Part shown: positions 1-7,671 of the stretch, piece by piece | Layout: each line of letters opens with the position of its first letter | Position numbering within the stretch: position 1 is the first letter of the stretch | Made by a program: the position numbers and the translations under genes | Source of the DNA: VAXT01 sp963728535 | GTDB lineage: Bacteria; Actinomycetota; Thermoleophilia; Gaiellales; Gaiellaceae | Direction: 5' to 3' | DNA: 64,000 bases | NCBI GenBank assembly: GCA_963728535.1 | Contig: CAVSKK010000001.1 | Span: 2,294,001 to 2,358,000 of the forward strand | Notes under the pieces: generated by a model | Database searches by the model: none | What the model was told of the DNA's origin: nothing | The model's input: the letters and a program-made list of their open reading frames with translations, nothing else

Positions 1-2
1 CG

Positions 3-677
3 CTCCCGTTTGCCTGGGCGGCCTATCCGTTCACGCAGTACGTGTCCAGTTCGAACACGAACGACGCGATCATGCCCGTGCTGCTCATCTTCGGCTTCTG
101 GCTCGTGACGTCTGCCTTCGGGCGCGGCGCGTTTCTGGCGCTCGCCGGGTGGACGAAGTTCGCCGCGCTCCTGCTGGTGCCGTTGTGGGCGGGGTATCCG
201 GAGGGGCGCCGTCTCTCCGGAAAGGCGGCTTTTGCAGGAGGTTTTGTGGTCGCCACGCTCGCCGCGTTCTCGATTCTCCTGCTCGAGCCAGACCCGGCGC
301 ACGCGGCCAGGGTCTTCTGGGACCGGACGTTCGGCTGGCAGGTGGGCCGGGATTCGCCGTTCTCGATCTGGGGCTGGGGCCAGTACCACGCGGCGGGCAT
401 CCCGGACCTCGGCTTCGTCCAGCAGATCCTGATCGGACTGCTCGCAGTCGGTGCGGTGGCCTGCTACTTCGTGCCTCGCCGCAAGACCCCGCTCCAGCTC
501 GCTGCGCTCACCGCGGCGCTCCTGATCGGCTTCGAGCTCACGCTGACGCACTGGTTCTACCTCTACATCCCGTGGTTCTTCCCCTTCGCCGCCTTCGTCG
601 TCCTGGCTCCGCGCCGGCGGCGACAGGCGCCTCCTCCAAGTGACAGCGAAGCCCGCGAGCTCGTCCCGGCCGGCTGA
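3..677 (+). CDS. GT87-like membrane glycosyltransferase, C-terminal part
   Basis: The reading frame is already open at the window edge (it reads LPFAWAAYPFTQY before the first possible GTG at 42), so this is the C-terminal part of a longer gene. It shows at least four hydrophobic helices, an aromatic loop (WGWGQYH), the segment LTLTHWFYLYIPWFFPF, and a basic tail ending in VPAG. The layout resembles polyprenol-phosphate-dependent GT-C glycosyltransferases (GT87/DUF2029) that act on the outer face of the membrane. The following gene is of the same kind and overlaps it by 38 bases, which suggests one operon. The family is assigned by architecture; the donor and acceptor are unknown. Confidence 0.6.
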   Translation, partial: LPFAWAAYPFTQYVSSSNTNDAIMPVLLIFGFWLVTSAFGRGAFLALAGWTKFAALLLVPLWAGYPEGRRLSGKAAFAGGFVVATLAAFSILLLEPDPAHAARVFWDRTFGWQVGRDSPFSIWGWGQYHAAGIPDLGFVQQILIGLLAVGAVACYFVPRRKTPLQLAALTAALLIGFELTLTHWFYLYIPWFFPFAAFVVLAPRRRRQAPPPSDSEARELVPAG

Positions 678-1899
678 CTCAGGATTCGCGATCGCGGCGA
701 CGCTCGCCGCAGTCGTGCTCTTCCTCGTCGGCTGGGCTCTGCTGCACCGTGGCTTCTACACGAACGACCCGATCGTCGACACGCCGGTCTACGAGCGCTA
801 CGGCGCGCAGATCGACGACGGGAGGCTGCCCTACCGCGACTTCGCGCTCGAGTACCCGCCGGGCGCGCTGCCCGTGTTCGCACTCCCGGCGCTCGGCGAT
901 GTTGGCTCGGAGACGTTCCGCGTCCGCTTCGAGGCGCTGATGGCCTTCTTCGGCGAGGCGATGATCGTCTGCGTGGCGATCGCGCTCTTCGCGCTCGGGG
1001 CGGGGAGGACGCGCATGGTGGGAGCGCTCGGCTTCGTCGCCCTCGCTCCACTCGCACTCGGCCCGGTCATCCTGTCGCGGTTCGACCTCTGGCCCGCGGC
1101 GCTGGTCGCGGCCGTGCTGGCCGCGCTCGTCTCGGGACGGCTCCGCCTCGGGCATGTTGCTCTCGGTGCCGCGATTGGCGCGAAGCTCTACGCGGTCGTG
1201 CTCGCGCCGGTCGCCGTCGCGTATGTCTGGCGGCGTGAAGGAAGGCGCGAGGCGCTCGTCTGCGCCGGCGTGCTGGCCGCGGTCGTGGCTCTTGTGTTCG
1301 CACCGTTCCTCGTCCTTGCTCCCGGCGGCGTCTGGCACAGCCTGTGGGACCAGGCGTCTCGCCCGCTCCAGATCGAGAGCCTCGGCGCGGGGCTCCTCCT
1401 GGTCGCCCATCATGTGTTCGGGAATGCGATCGCGGTGGAGTCGAGCCACGGCTCGCAGAATCTCGCCGGGTCGGCGCCGGATGTGCTCGCGGCGGCGCAG
1501 TCGGTGCTCCAGGCGGCGGTGCTCGTGACGGTCTGGGTCCTGTTCGCACGCGGGCCGGCGCGGCGTGACCGGCTCGTCCTGGCGAGTGCCGCCGCGCTCG
1601 TCGCCTTCATCGCGCTCGGAAAGGTTCTCTCGCCGCAGTTCCTGATCTGGCTGATCCCGGTCGTGCCGCTCGTGAGAGGCCGGCGCGGCCTGATCGCGGT
1701 GATGCTGCTCGGCACCGCCCTCGTGCTCACCCAGCTCTGGTTCCCGTACCGCTACTGGGAGCTCGCGCTGGAGCTCGGAACGCTCGAGTCCTGGCTCGTG
1801 CTAGCCCGCGACCTCACGCTCGTCACGCTTCTCCTGGTCCTGATGCTCCCACTTCGCCACGCGATCCCAGCCGTCGGGGAGCCGCGGGAGGCCCCATGA
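640..1899 (+). CDS. GT87-family (DUF2029) membrane glycosyltransferase
   Basis: A 419-residue polytopic protein with a GTG start inside the end of the preceding gene. The extracytoplasmic loop after the first helix carries DFALEYPPGALP, which matches the EYPPG-type motif of GT87 mannosyltransferases. A later helix has LGKVLSPQFLIWLIPVVP, also typical of that family. About ten hydrophobic segments are visible. Such enzymes usually move a sugar from a lipid-phosphate donor to an envelope glycolipid or glycoprotein. The last 99 bases overlap, tail to tail, the DUF402 gene on the other strand. The family call is good; the substrate cannot be read from sequence. Confidence 0.72.
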   Translation: MTAKPASSSRPADSGFAIAATLAAVVLFLVGWALLHRGFYTNDPIVDTPVYERYGAQIDDGRLPYRDFALEYPPGALPVFALPALGDVGSETFRVRFEALMAFFGEAMIVCVAIALFALGAGRTRMVGALGFVALAPLALGPVILSRFDLWPAALVAAVLAALVSGRLRLGHVALGAAIGAKLYAVVLAPVAVAYVWRREGRREALVCAGVLAAVVALVFAPFLVLAPGGVWHSLWDQASRPLQIESLGAGLLLVAHHVFGNAIAVESSHGSQNLAGSAPDVLAAAQSVLQAAVLVTVWVLFARGPARRDRLVLASAAALVAFIALGKVLSPQFLIWLIPVVPLVRGRRGLIAVMLLGTALVLTQLWFPYRYWELALELGTLESWLVLARDLTLVTLLLVLMLPLRHAIPAVGEPREAP

Positions 1900-2484
1900 G
1901 GGGTCCGGGCGCCAGTCCGGCCAGGGGTCGCAAAACGGTGGCTCGTTCGCCTGTGCGCGACGAATGACCTCTTCCGCTTCGGCCCGGAGCGAGGAGGCAA
2001 GCGCTTCGTCGAACAGATTTCGATCGAGCGCGATCTGAAGCTCGTCCTCGTCCTTCCAGGTCCAGGAGCTCTTGTCTGGAGTGATGATGACGTCGAGGAC
2101 CAGGTCCATCGTCTGCACTGCATCTCGAGCTCGCCGCATGGGCGTCTGGAGGTTGACGTACCAGCCCCAGTGCTCGCCGCTCTCGAGCCAGGAGACCCAG
2201 ATCGAGTGCATCGCGCCTTTGTCGGTCAGCATCAGTGTCGAGACGTCCCATTCCTGGTCGACGAACACCCAGTCGCGAAGCTCCAGACAGGTTGCGAGCC
2301 GCTCGCCTCTCGTTGCTTCTGCCGGACGCGTCGGCGGAGTGGTGGGGACCTTGCGCCGGGTCCCCTTCGGACACCAGACGGCGAGGAAGTCCTCGCGGTC
2401 TTCGACGACGATCACAGGGCGGGCGGCCCAGAGCATCCCGTCCCAGACCTCCTGGATGACGATCGTCTGTCCGGGAGCCCACAA
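1801..2484 (-). CDS. DUF402 domain protein (FomD-like)
   Basis: The likely mature start reads WAPGQTIVIQEVWDG, the usual beginning of DUF402 proteins, and the domain runs to about residue 190 (for example WVFVDQEWDVSTL and DLVLDVIITPDKSSWTWKDEDEL). Characterised DUF402/FomD relatives are metal-dependent nucleoside diphosphate or nucleotidyl-phosphonate hydrolases; whether this protein is one is an inference. The TTG at 2484 is taken as start. A CTG at 2490, overlapping the TGA of the upstream ymdB-like gene as CTGA, is an alternative. It is probably cotranscribed with ymdB and the LytM-like gene. Its 3' end overlaps the convergent glycosyltransferase gene by 99 bases. Confidence 0.7.
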   Translation of the reverse strand: MWAPGQTIVIQEVWDGMLWAARPVIVVEDREDFLAVWCPKGTRRKVPTTPPTRPAEATRGERLATCLELRDWVFVDQEWDVSTLMLTDKGAMHSIWVSWLESGEHWGWYVNLQTPMRRARDAVQTMDLVLDVIITPDKSSWTWKDEDELQIALDRNLFDEALASSLRAEAEEVIRRAQANEPPFCDPWPDWRPDPSWGLPRLPDGWDRVAKWEHQDQEKRDEREVAG

Positions 2485-2486
2485 CG

Positions 2487-3266
2487 TCAGGCGACGGCCA
2501 CTCGGATCGCCTCGCAGCTCGTGGCAAGGCCCGAGCCGTCGCACTCGACGAGTGCGCCCTCGAGGCGGTTGCCGCCCTCCGCCGTCTCGAACCTGACGGG
2601 CATCCCGGTTCGCATGCGCTGGATCGCGAGTTCCGCCTTGACGCCGATCACAGAGTCGTGAGGGCCGGTCATGCCCGCGTCGGTGATCGCCGCCGTCCCG
2701 CCCGGCTGGACGCGCGCGTCGCTCGTCTGGACGTGGGTGTGCGTGCCGAAGACCGCCGTCACGCGGCCGTCCAGATAGTGGGCCATCGCCACCTTCTCGC
2801 TCGTCGCCTCGCCGTGGAAATCGACGAGCACGACAGGCGTCTCGCGGCGGGCTTCCTCGACGAGCTCGTCGATCACCTCGAACGGGGCGACTGCCGGCTG
2901 CATGAAGAGGTCGCCCAGCAGGTTGATCACCGCGACGCGCGTTCCGTCCCGGGCGGGCGCGACGGCCAGGCCGCGGCCGGGCGACTGCGCGGAGAGGTTC
3001 GCGGGCCGGATGAGCCGCTCGCTGCCGGACAGGTAGGGGATGATCTCGCGTCGCCGCCACGTGTGGTTCCCGAGCGTGAGGACATCGACGCCGGCCGCGA
3101 GCAGCTTGTCGGCGAGCTTGGGCGTGATCCCGACTCCGTCCGCGGCGTTCTCGCCGTTGGTGACGCAGAAGTCGACGTCGAGCTCTTCACGAAGCCCCGG
3201 CAGCCGCTCCTCGACCGCGCGGACACCGGGGCGGCCGTTCACGTCAGCGACGAAGAGGAGTTTCAG
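2487..3266 (-). CDS. ymdB: YmdB-family metallophosphoesterase
   Basis: About 259 residues with the YmdB/TIGR00282 pattern: FVADVNGRPG at the N terminus, FCVTNGENAADGVGI, LTLGNHTWRR, VDFHGEATSEK and FGTHTHVQTSDARV, so all metal-binding blocks are present. The Bacillus relative is a 2',3'-cyclic nucleotide phosphodiesterase that affects multicellular behaviour. The first possible GTG (3242) would remove LKLLFVAD, including the Asp metal ligand. The protein therefore almost certainly starts at the CTG at 3266, whose last two bases are part of the TGA of the upstream gene (CTGA). No rny gene is adjacent here, unlike in many genomes. Confidence 0.85.
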   Translation of the reverse strand: MKLLFVADVNGRPGVRAVEERLPGLREELDVDFCVTNGENAADGVGITPKLADKLLAAGVDVLTLGNHTWRRREIIPYLSGSERLIRPANLSAQSPGRGLAVAPARDGTRVAVINLLGDLFMQPAVAPFEVIDELVEEARRETPVVLVDFHGEATSEKVAMAHYLDGRVTAVFGTHTHVQTSDARVQPGGTAAITDAGMTGPHDSVIGVKAELAIQRMRTGMPVRFETAEGGNRLEGALVECDGSGLATSCEAIRVAVA

Positions 3267-4042
3267 GGGATGGCCAGGGTGGCCGGACGATGGAGCTCGA
3301 TCGAGACGTGGTTGCCCGCGTCCTGGGTGTAGCGCGCGAGCGCCTGCCGCTCGACCGTCGAGAAGTCGATGATCGTGCCGATCTTGGAGATCGCCGCTGC
3401 GACCGAGGAGCCAACGGTGAGCGCCGGATCCGGCCTGAGGTGCGTGAGCCGAACGACGAGCGCAGGCTCGTTCGCCGGCTGGACGTCGATGCGGGCCCCG
3501 AACACCTTGCCTCGCAGCATCACGGGAGTGATGGCGACTATCGTTCCGTCAACGGGCGAATAGACATCCGTGCCCGGCGCCGCCCCCACGTCGAGCGCCG
3601 CCGTGCTCGGGCCCTCGGCACCGCCGAGTTGGTAGTACGTCAGACCTTCCGAGCCGCCGCCGAAGAGCTTTCGCGCGACTCGCGAGAGGAGGCCCTCGTT
3701 GGCCTGGCGGCCGACCGGGTCGAGCGCGAGTGCCCCGTCGCCGGCCGCGTGGTACCCGATCGCCGTCACGCGGGTCTGGTCGATCGGCAGCTGCAGCCTC
3801 AGGGATCCGTGCAGCGCCGCGACCTGGGGACGCGGCTGGCCGGCCGGCAGGAGCCGGTCGGCCGGTGCGGGCCTGGTCTGCGTAGGTGCAGGCGAGCCGG
3901 AGCCAAAGGCTGTGAGCGCAAACGTGACGAGGAGCGCGATCGAAACCACGATCAAACCGGCAATTCGCCGGGCTCTTCGTCTCGCGGCGGCTCGAGCCTT
4001 GGACGTGCGGCGCGCCTGCCCAGAGGCGCGGGGCGGGGGCAT
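3263..4042 (-). CDS. Membrane-anchored LytM (M23-like) protein, degenerate active site
   Basis: A 259-residue protein: a basic Arg/Ala/Lys N terminus, one membrane segment (about residues 28-48, IAGLIVVSIALLVTFALTAF), a proline-rich linker and a C-terminal LytM/M23 fold (TDVYSPVDGTIVAITPV, VVRLTHLRP, VGSSVAAAISKIGTI, GNHVSIELHRP). Two zinc-ligand positions look lost: the first His of HxxxD (here STAALD) and the second His of HxH (here HVS). It is therefore more likely a cell-wall binding or hydrolase-activating factor than an active endopeptidase. ATG at 4042 is the first usable start; the same frame stays open and coding-like for about 170 bases further upstream. Confidence 0.66.
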   Translation of the reverse strand: MPPPRASGQARRTSKARAAARRRARRIAGLIVVSIALLVTFALTAFGSGSPAPTQTRPAPADRLLPAGQPRPQVAALHGSLRLQLPIDQTRVTAIGYHAAGDGALALDPVGRQANEGLLSRVARKLFGGGSEGLTYYQLGGAEGPSTAALDVGAAPGTDVYSPVDGTIVAITPVMLRGKVFGARIDVQPANEPALVVRLTHLRPDPALTVGSSVAAAISKIGTIIDFSTVERQALARYTQDAGNHVSIELHRPATLAIP

Positions 4043-4227
4043 GTCCGGGACCGTAACCGATGCGTCCGAATCCTGCAGAACTGCATCGCCCCCGCGAGTG
4101 CGTAGGACGGCGAGCCGCTGAGAGGGCGGCGTCTCCTCCCAGAACCCGTGCAGGTCGAGAGCGAGCGCGCCGTCCTCGAACGCAGACCAGTCCCAGGCCG
4201 GAGGCCGGAGGGAGACGACCTGAGCGG

Positions 4228-4233
4228 TACGAT
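4228..4233 (+). promoter_or_regulatory. Leaderless -10 element (TACGAT) of the AI-2E-family gene
   Basis: TACGAT lies 7 bases before the ATG at 4241, the same spacing seen ahead of several other genes here. It argues for leaderless transcription starting at or near 4241 and against the earlier ATG at 4232, which would lie inside the -10 box. Confidence 0.45.
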
Positions 4234-4240
4234 GGCCTCC

Positions 4241-5455
4241 ATGTCCGGCGGGACGCCGACTATTCAGATCCCGCGCTGGATTCAGCTGGTCGGCCTTCCC
4301 GTGCTCGCGCTGATCGTGATCCTGCTCGCGGGGAAGGTCTTTCACGTCGTCTTCCTCTTCCTCGTCGCGGGACTGATCGCGCTGCTGCTCGACCCGCTGG
4401 TGCGCGCCCTGGAACGAGTTCGGATTCCGCGGGGCTTCTCGATAGCGATCGTCTACCTCAGCTTTGCCGCTGCGCTGGTCGTTGTCGCCATCGCCATCGG
4501 CGTGATCGTCAGCGACCAGACGCAGTCGGCGGCAAATCGGGTCGACGCTTACCTTACGAGCGAGGACGGACAGAGCTCCCAGACGGGGTTCGAGCAGGAC
4601 GTCGACAGTTTCCAGCTGTGGCTCGACACGCATCACCTCGAGCGGGTGGACATCCGCAAACAGGGCCAGGACTTCGCCGCGAACATCAAAGGCCAGGACG
4701 TCGAGAAGTACACGTCGAAGGCGATCGACTTCGCCCGCGGAGCCGCGGTCTCGATCTTCCAGCTCGTCTTCAGCATCGTGCTGTTCGTCGTCGTCTCGAT
4801 CTACATGCTCCTCGACATGGGCCGGCTCAAGCGGGCGGTCGACCGGCGCTTCCCGCCGAGGCCCGGGAAGTCCGGGCTCGTGGTTCACATGGAGCATGCG
4901 GTCGCGGGCTACGTACGTGGGCAGCTCCTGCTGTCGGCGATCATCGGCACGAGCGCCGGAATCGGGATCTGGCTGCTCGGCACGCTCGGCTGGGTCCCGG
5001 GCATCGACCACTACGCCGTCCTCTTCGGTGCCTGGGTCGGCGTCACGGAGCTCATTCCCTACCTCGGCCCCTGGCTCGGCGGGATCGTTCCGATCGCCTA
5101 CGCGTTGACCATCGATCCGCTCTCGGCTCTCTGGGTGTTCTTGCTCTTCCTCGGGATCCACCAGATCGAGGGGCACATCGTCGTCCCGAAGGTAATGGGG
5201 AGCGCGCTGCGGCTGCACCCGTTGCTCGTCATCTTCGGCCTCCTCGCCGGCGGCGAGCTCTACGGCCTGCCCGGGGTCTTCGTCGCGCTGCCGCTGCTCG
5301 CTGTGCTCCGGGCGATCTACGAGTTCTTCAGCGACCGCGTCGAGCTCGAGGACTGGAAGGAGGGAGTGGTGCCGGTCGAGGTCGACATCGAAGAGACCCG
5401 CCCGATCAAGCCCGTGCCGCCTGAGGAGCCTCCCGAGGCTAGGGTGGCCCCGTGA
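4241..5455 (+). CDS. AI-2E family transporter (PerM-like membrane protein)
   Basis: 404 residues with the fold of the AI-2E/PerM family: two N-terminal helix pairs (VGLPVLALIVILLAGKVFHVV, FSIAIVYLSFAAALVVVAIAIG), a soluble insert of about 90 residues, then five to six more helices including the typical ELIPYLGPWLGGIVP and GIHQIEGHIVVPKVMG. Members move small solutes or ions, and only some relate to autoinducer-2, so the substrate is open. The C-terminal tail is acidic and proline-rich. A GTG at 4148 and an ATG at 4232 are alternative starts. Its last codons contain the likely promoter of hemB, which starts within the stop codon. Confidence 0.8.
   Translation: MSGGTPTIQIPRWIQLVGLPVLALIVILLAGKVFHVVFLFLVAGLIALLLDPLVRALERVRIPRGFSIAIVYLSFAAALVVVAIAIGVIVSDQTQSAANRVDAYLTSEDGQSSQTGFEQDVDSFQLWLDTHHLERVDIRKQGQDFAANIKGQDVEKYTSKAIDFARGAAVSIFQLVFSIVLFVVVSIYMLLDMGRLKRAVDRRFPPRPGKSGLVVHMEHAVAGYVRGQLLLSAIIGTSAGIGIWLLGTLGWVPGIDHYAVLFGAWVGVTELIPYLGPWLGGIVPIAYALTIDPLSALWVFLLFLGIHQIEGHIVVPKVMGSALRLHPLLVIFGLLAGGELYGLPGVFVALPLLAVLRAIYEFFSDRVELEDWKEGVVPVEVDIEETRPIKPVPPEEPPEARVAP
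5440..5445 (+). promoter_or_regulatory. Leaderless -10 element (TAGGGT) of hemB
   Basis: TAGGGT is 6 bases before the GTG of hemB, inside the upstream coding region. The block TAGGGTGGCCC followed by GTG recurs almost unchanged before the uvrD-like gene (33912). Confidence 0.4.
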
Positions 5456-6414
5456 GCTCGTTCCCGGAGACTCGTCTGCGTAGGTTGCGCCGCACCGGCG
5501 CGCTTCGCTCGCTCGTGCGCGAGACGAAGCTCGACCGCTCCGATTTCGTCTACCCGCTCTTCGTGGGGCCCTCGTCGCAGGCAAACGACGAGCTGCCGGC
5601 GCTCGGCCGCTTCTCGGTCGACGATCTCTCGCGCGAGGCCGAGGAGCTGCTCGGTCTTGGGCTGTCCGCCGTGATCCTCTTCGGGATCCCGGAGGAGAAG
5701 GACGACGAGGGCTCCGGCGCATACGCAGCGGACGGGATCGTCCAGCGAGCGTTGCGAAGCCTGCGCGAGCGTTACCCCGATCTCGTCCTGATCACGGACG
5801 TCTGTCTCTGCGAGTACACGTCGCACGGGCATTGCGGCGTGATCGAGAACGGCGAGGTGGCAAACGACGCCACGCTGGAGTTGCTCGGCCGGACCGCGGT
5901 CAGTCACGGCGAGGCCGGTGCGGACGTCGTGGCGCCGAGCGACATGATGGACGGGCGCGTCGGTGCAATCAGGGCTGCGCTCGACGAGGCCGCCTTCGCG
6001 GAGACGGCGATCATCTCGTACGCCGCCAAGTACGCGTCCGCCTTCTACGGGCCGTTCCGGGAAGCCGCGGAGTCGGCTCCGTCTTTCGGCGACCGTCGTG
6101 GGTATCAGCTGGATCCCGCGAACGTGCGCGAGGCGCTCCGCGAGTGCGAGCTCGACGTGGCGGAGGGTGCGGACGCGCTGATCATCAAGCCGGCGCTCCC
6201 GAATCTCGACGTGATCCGCGCCGTCCGCGAGTCCTTCGACCTGCCCGTCGCTGCCTACAACGTCTCCGGCGAGTACGCGATGGTGAAGGCCGCCGCTGCG
6301 CGCGGCTGGCTCGATGAGCGCCAGGCTGCGCTGGAGTCGCTGACGGCCGTCAAGCGGGCCGGCGCCGACTTCGTCGTCAGCTACTGGGCCAAGGAGCTCG
6401 CGACCTGGCTCTGA
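5452..6414 (+). CDS. hemB: Porphobilinogen synthase (delta-aminolevulinate dehydratase)
   Basis: 320 residues, the normal HemB length. It condenses two 5-aminolevulinate molecules into porphobilinogen in tetrapyrrole synthesis. Visible marks: the cysteine metal site DVCLCEYTSHGHCG (C118, C120, C128), the first active-site lysine in SYAAKYASAFYGPFR (K193), the Schiff-base lysine in ALIIKPALPNLD (K246), and YNVSGEYAM near the C terminus. The three cysteines point to a zinc-type active site. GTG at 5452 overlaps the stop codon of the upstream gene (GTGA), and the gene also has its own likely leaderless promoter. hemL follows with overlapping stop and start. Confidence 0.95.
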   Translation: MSSFPETRLRRLRRTGALRSLVRETKLDRSDFVYPLFVGPSSQANDELPALGRFSVDDLSREAEELLGLGLSAVILFGIPEEKDDEGSGAYAADGIVQRALRSLRERYPDLVLITDVCLCEYTSHGHCGVIENGEVANDATLELLGRTAVSHGEAGADVVAPSDMMDGRVGAIRAALDEAAFAETAIISYAAKYASAFYGPFREAAESAPSFGDRRGYQLDPANVREALRECELDVAEGADALIIKPALPNLDVIRAVRESFDLPVAAYNVSGEYAMVKAAAARGWLDERQAALESLTAVKRAGADFVVSYWAKELATWL

Positions 6415-7670
6415 AGTCGAAGTCGGAGCTGGCACGGGAGGCCGAGCGCCTCATCCCCGGCGGGGTGAATTCGCCGGTGCGTTCGATGAAGGCCGTCGGG
6501 CTCGACGAGCCGCTCTTCGTGCGTCGCGGGAAGGGCGCGTACGTGACGACCGCCGACGGTGGGCAGTACGTCGATTGGGTCATGTCGTTCGGTCCATTGA
6601 TCTTCGGGCATGCCGACCGGGAGACGGTGGAGGCAGTCCAGCACACTGCCGACGAGGGCACGACCTTCGGCGCGACGACCGAACGAGAGGTCGAGCTCGC
6701 GGCCGAGATCGTCGACGCGTTCCCGTCGATCGAGCAGGTGCGAATGGTCAGCTCGGGCACCGAAGCGGCCATGAGCGCGGTCCGGCTCGCCCGGGGAGCG
6801 ACGAAGCGCGACCGGATCCTCAAGTTTGCGGGCTGTTACCACGGTCATGCCGACGCACTGCTCGCCGAGGCCGGGTCCGGCCCCGCGACGCTCGGCGTTC
6901 CGGCGACCGCGGGCGTCCCTTCGGGCGCGGCTGCGGACACGATCGTCGCTCCGTTCAACGACATCGAGTCGGCTGCATTGGCCGTGGCGCGCTACGGCGA
7001 GGGGCTTGCCTGCGTGATCGTCGAGCCCGTCGCCGGGAACATGGGCGTCGTCCCGCCGGAGCCGGGCTTCCTCGAGGCGCTCCGCGACCTGTGCGATGCC
7101 TCCGGCGCGCTGCTCGTGTTCGACGAGGTGATCACCGGCTTTCGGATCGCGCGCGGGGGCGCGCAGGAGCGACTCGGTGTGCGTGCGGACTTGACCATTC
7201 TCGGCAAGATCGTCGGCGGAGGGATGCCGATCGGCGCCTTCGGCGGCTCCACCGAGATCATGCGGCACCTCGCCCCGGTCGGCGACGTCTACCAGGCCGG
7301 CACCCTCTCCGGAAATCCACTCGCGACGGCCGCGGGTATCGCGGTCCTCCAACGCCTGCGCGACCCGGCCGTCTACGAAGAGCTCGAACGGAGAGCCGCA
7401 CGCCTGGAGGCCGGGCTCGGCGTCCTCGGCGTCTTCCAGCGGGTCGGCGCCATGGGCACCCTCTTCATGGGGTCGGACCCTGTTCAGAACTTCGCGCAGG
7501 CGTCTGCTTGCGACACGGCTCGGTACAGCGCGTATTTCCGGCACATGCTCGAGCGAGGCATCTACGTTCCGCCCTCGCAGTTCGAGGCCATGTTCGTCTC
7601 GCTCGCCCACGGGGACGAGGAGATCGACAAGACGGTGGAGGCCGCCGCTGAGTTCTTCGCCGCCAGTTGA
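6411..7670 (+). CDS. hemL: Glutamate-1-semialdehyde 2,1-aminomutase
   Basis: A PLP enzyme of about 419 residues that makes 5-aminolevulinate, the substrate of HemB. Marks: AERLIPGGVNSPVR near the N terminus, MVSSGTEAAMSAVRLAR, CYHGHAD, VFDEVITGFR, and the PLP lysine in LGKIVGGGMPIGAFGG (about K266). The only ATG/GTG/TTG nearby, GTG at 6465, would delete the conserved LIPGG block. The frame upstream gives LKSKSELAREAERLIPGG, which fits the family if translation starts at the CTG at 6411. That CTG shares two bases with the TGA of hemB (CTGA), so the gene looks translationally coupled through a CTG start. Confidence 0.93.
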   Translation: MKSKSELAREAERLIPGGVNSPVRSMKAVGLDEPLFVRRGKGAYVTTADGGQYVDWVMSFGPLIFGHADRETVEAVQHTADEGTTFGATTEREVELAAEIVDAFPSIEQVRMVSSGTEAAMSAVRLARGATKRDRILKFAGCYHGHADALLAEAGSGPATLGVPATAGVPSGAAADTIVAPFNDIESAALAVARYGEGLACVIVEPVAGNMGVVPPEPGFLEALRDLCDASGALLVFDEVITGFRIARGGAQERLGVRADLTILGKIVGGGMPIGAFGGSTEIMRHLAPVGDVYQAGTLSGNPLATAAGIAVLQRLRDPAVYEELERRAARLEAGLGVLGVFQRVGAMGTLFMGSDPVQNFAQASACDTARYSAYFRHMLERGIYVPPSQFEAMFVSLAHGDEEIDKTVEAAAEFFAAS

Positions 7671-7671
7671 C

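Noticed and set aside
4043..5722. The N-terminal two thirds of an 819-codon minus-strand frame ending in the LytM gene
   Set aside because: Beyond about 4210 it is antisense shadow of the AI-2E and hemB genes. Only the part from ATG 4042 (and perhaps about 170 bases more) looks like protein.
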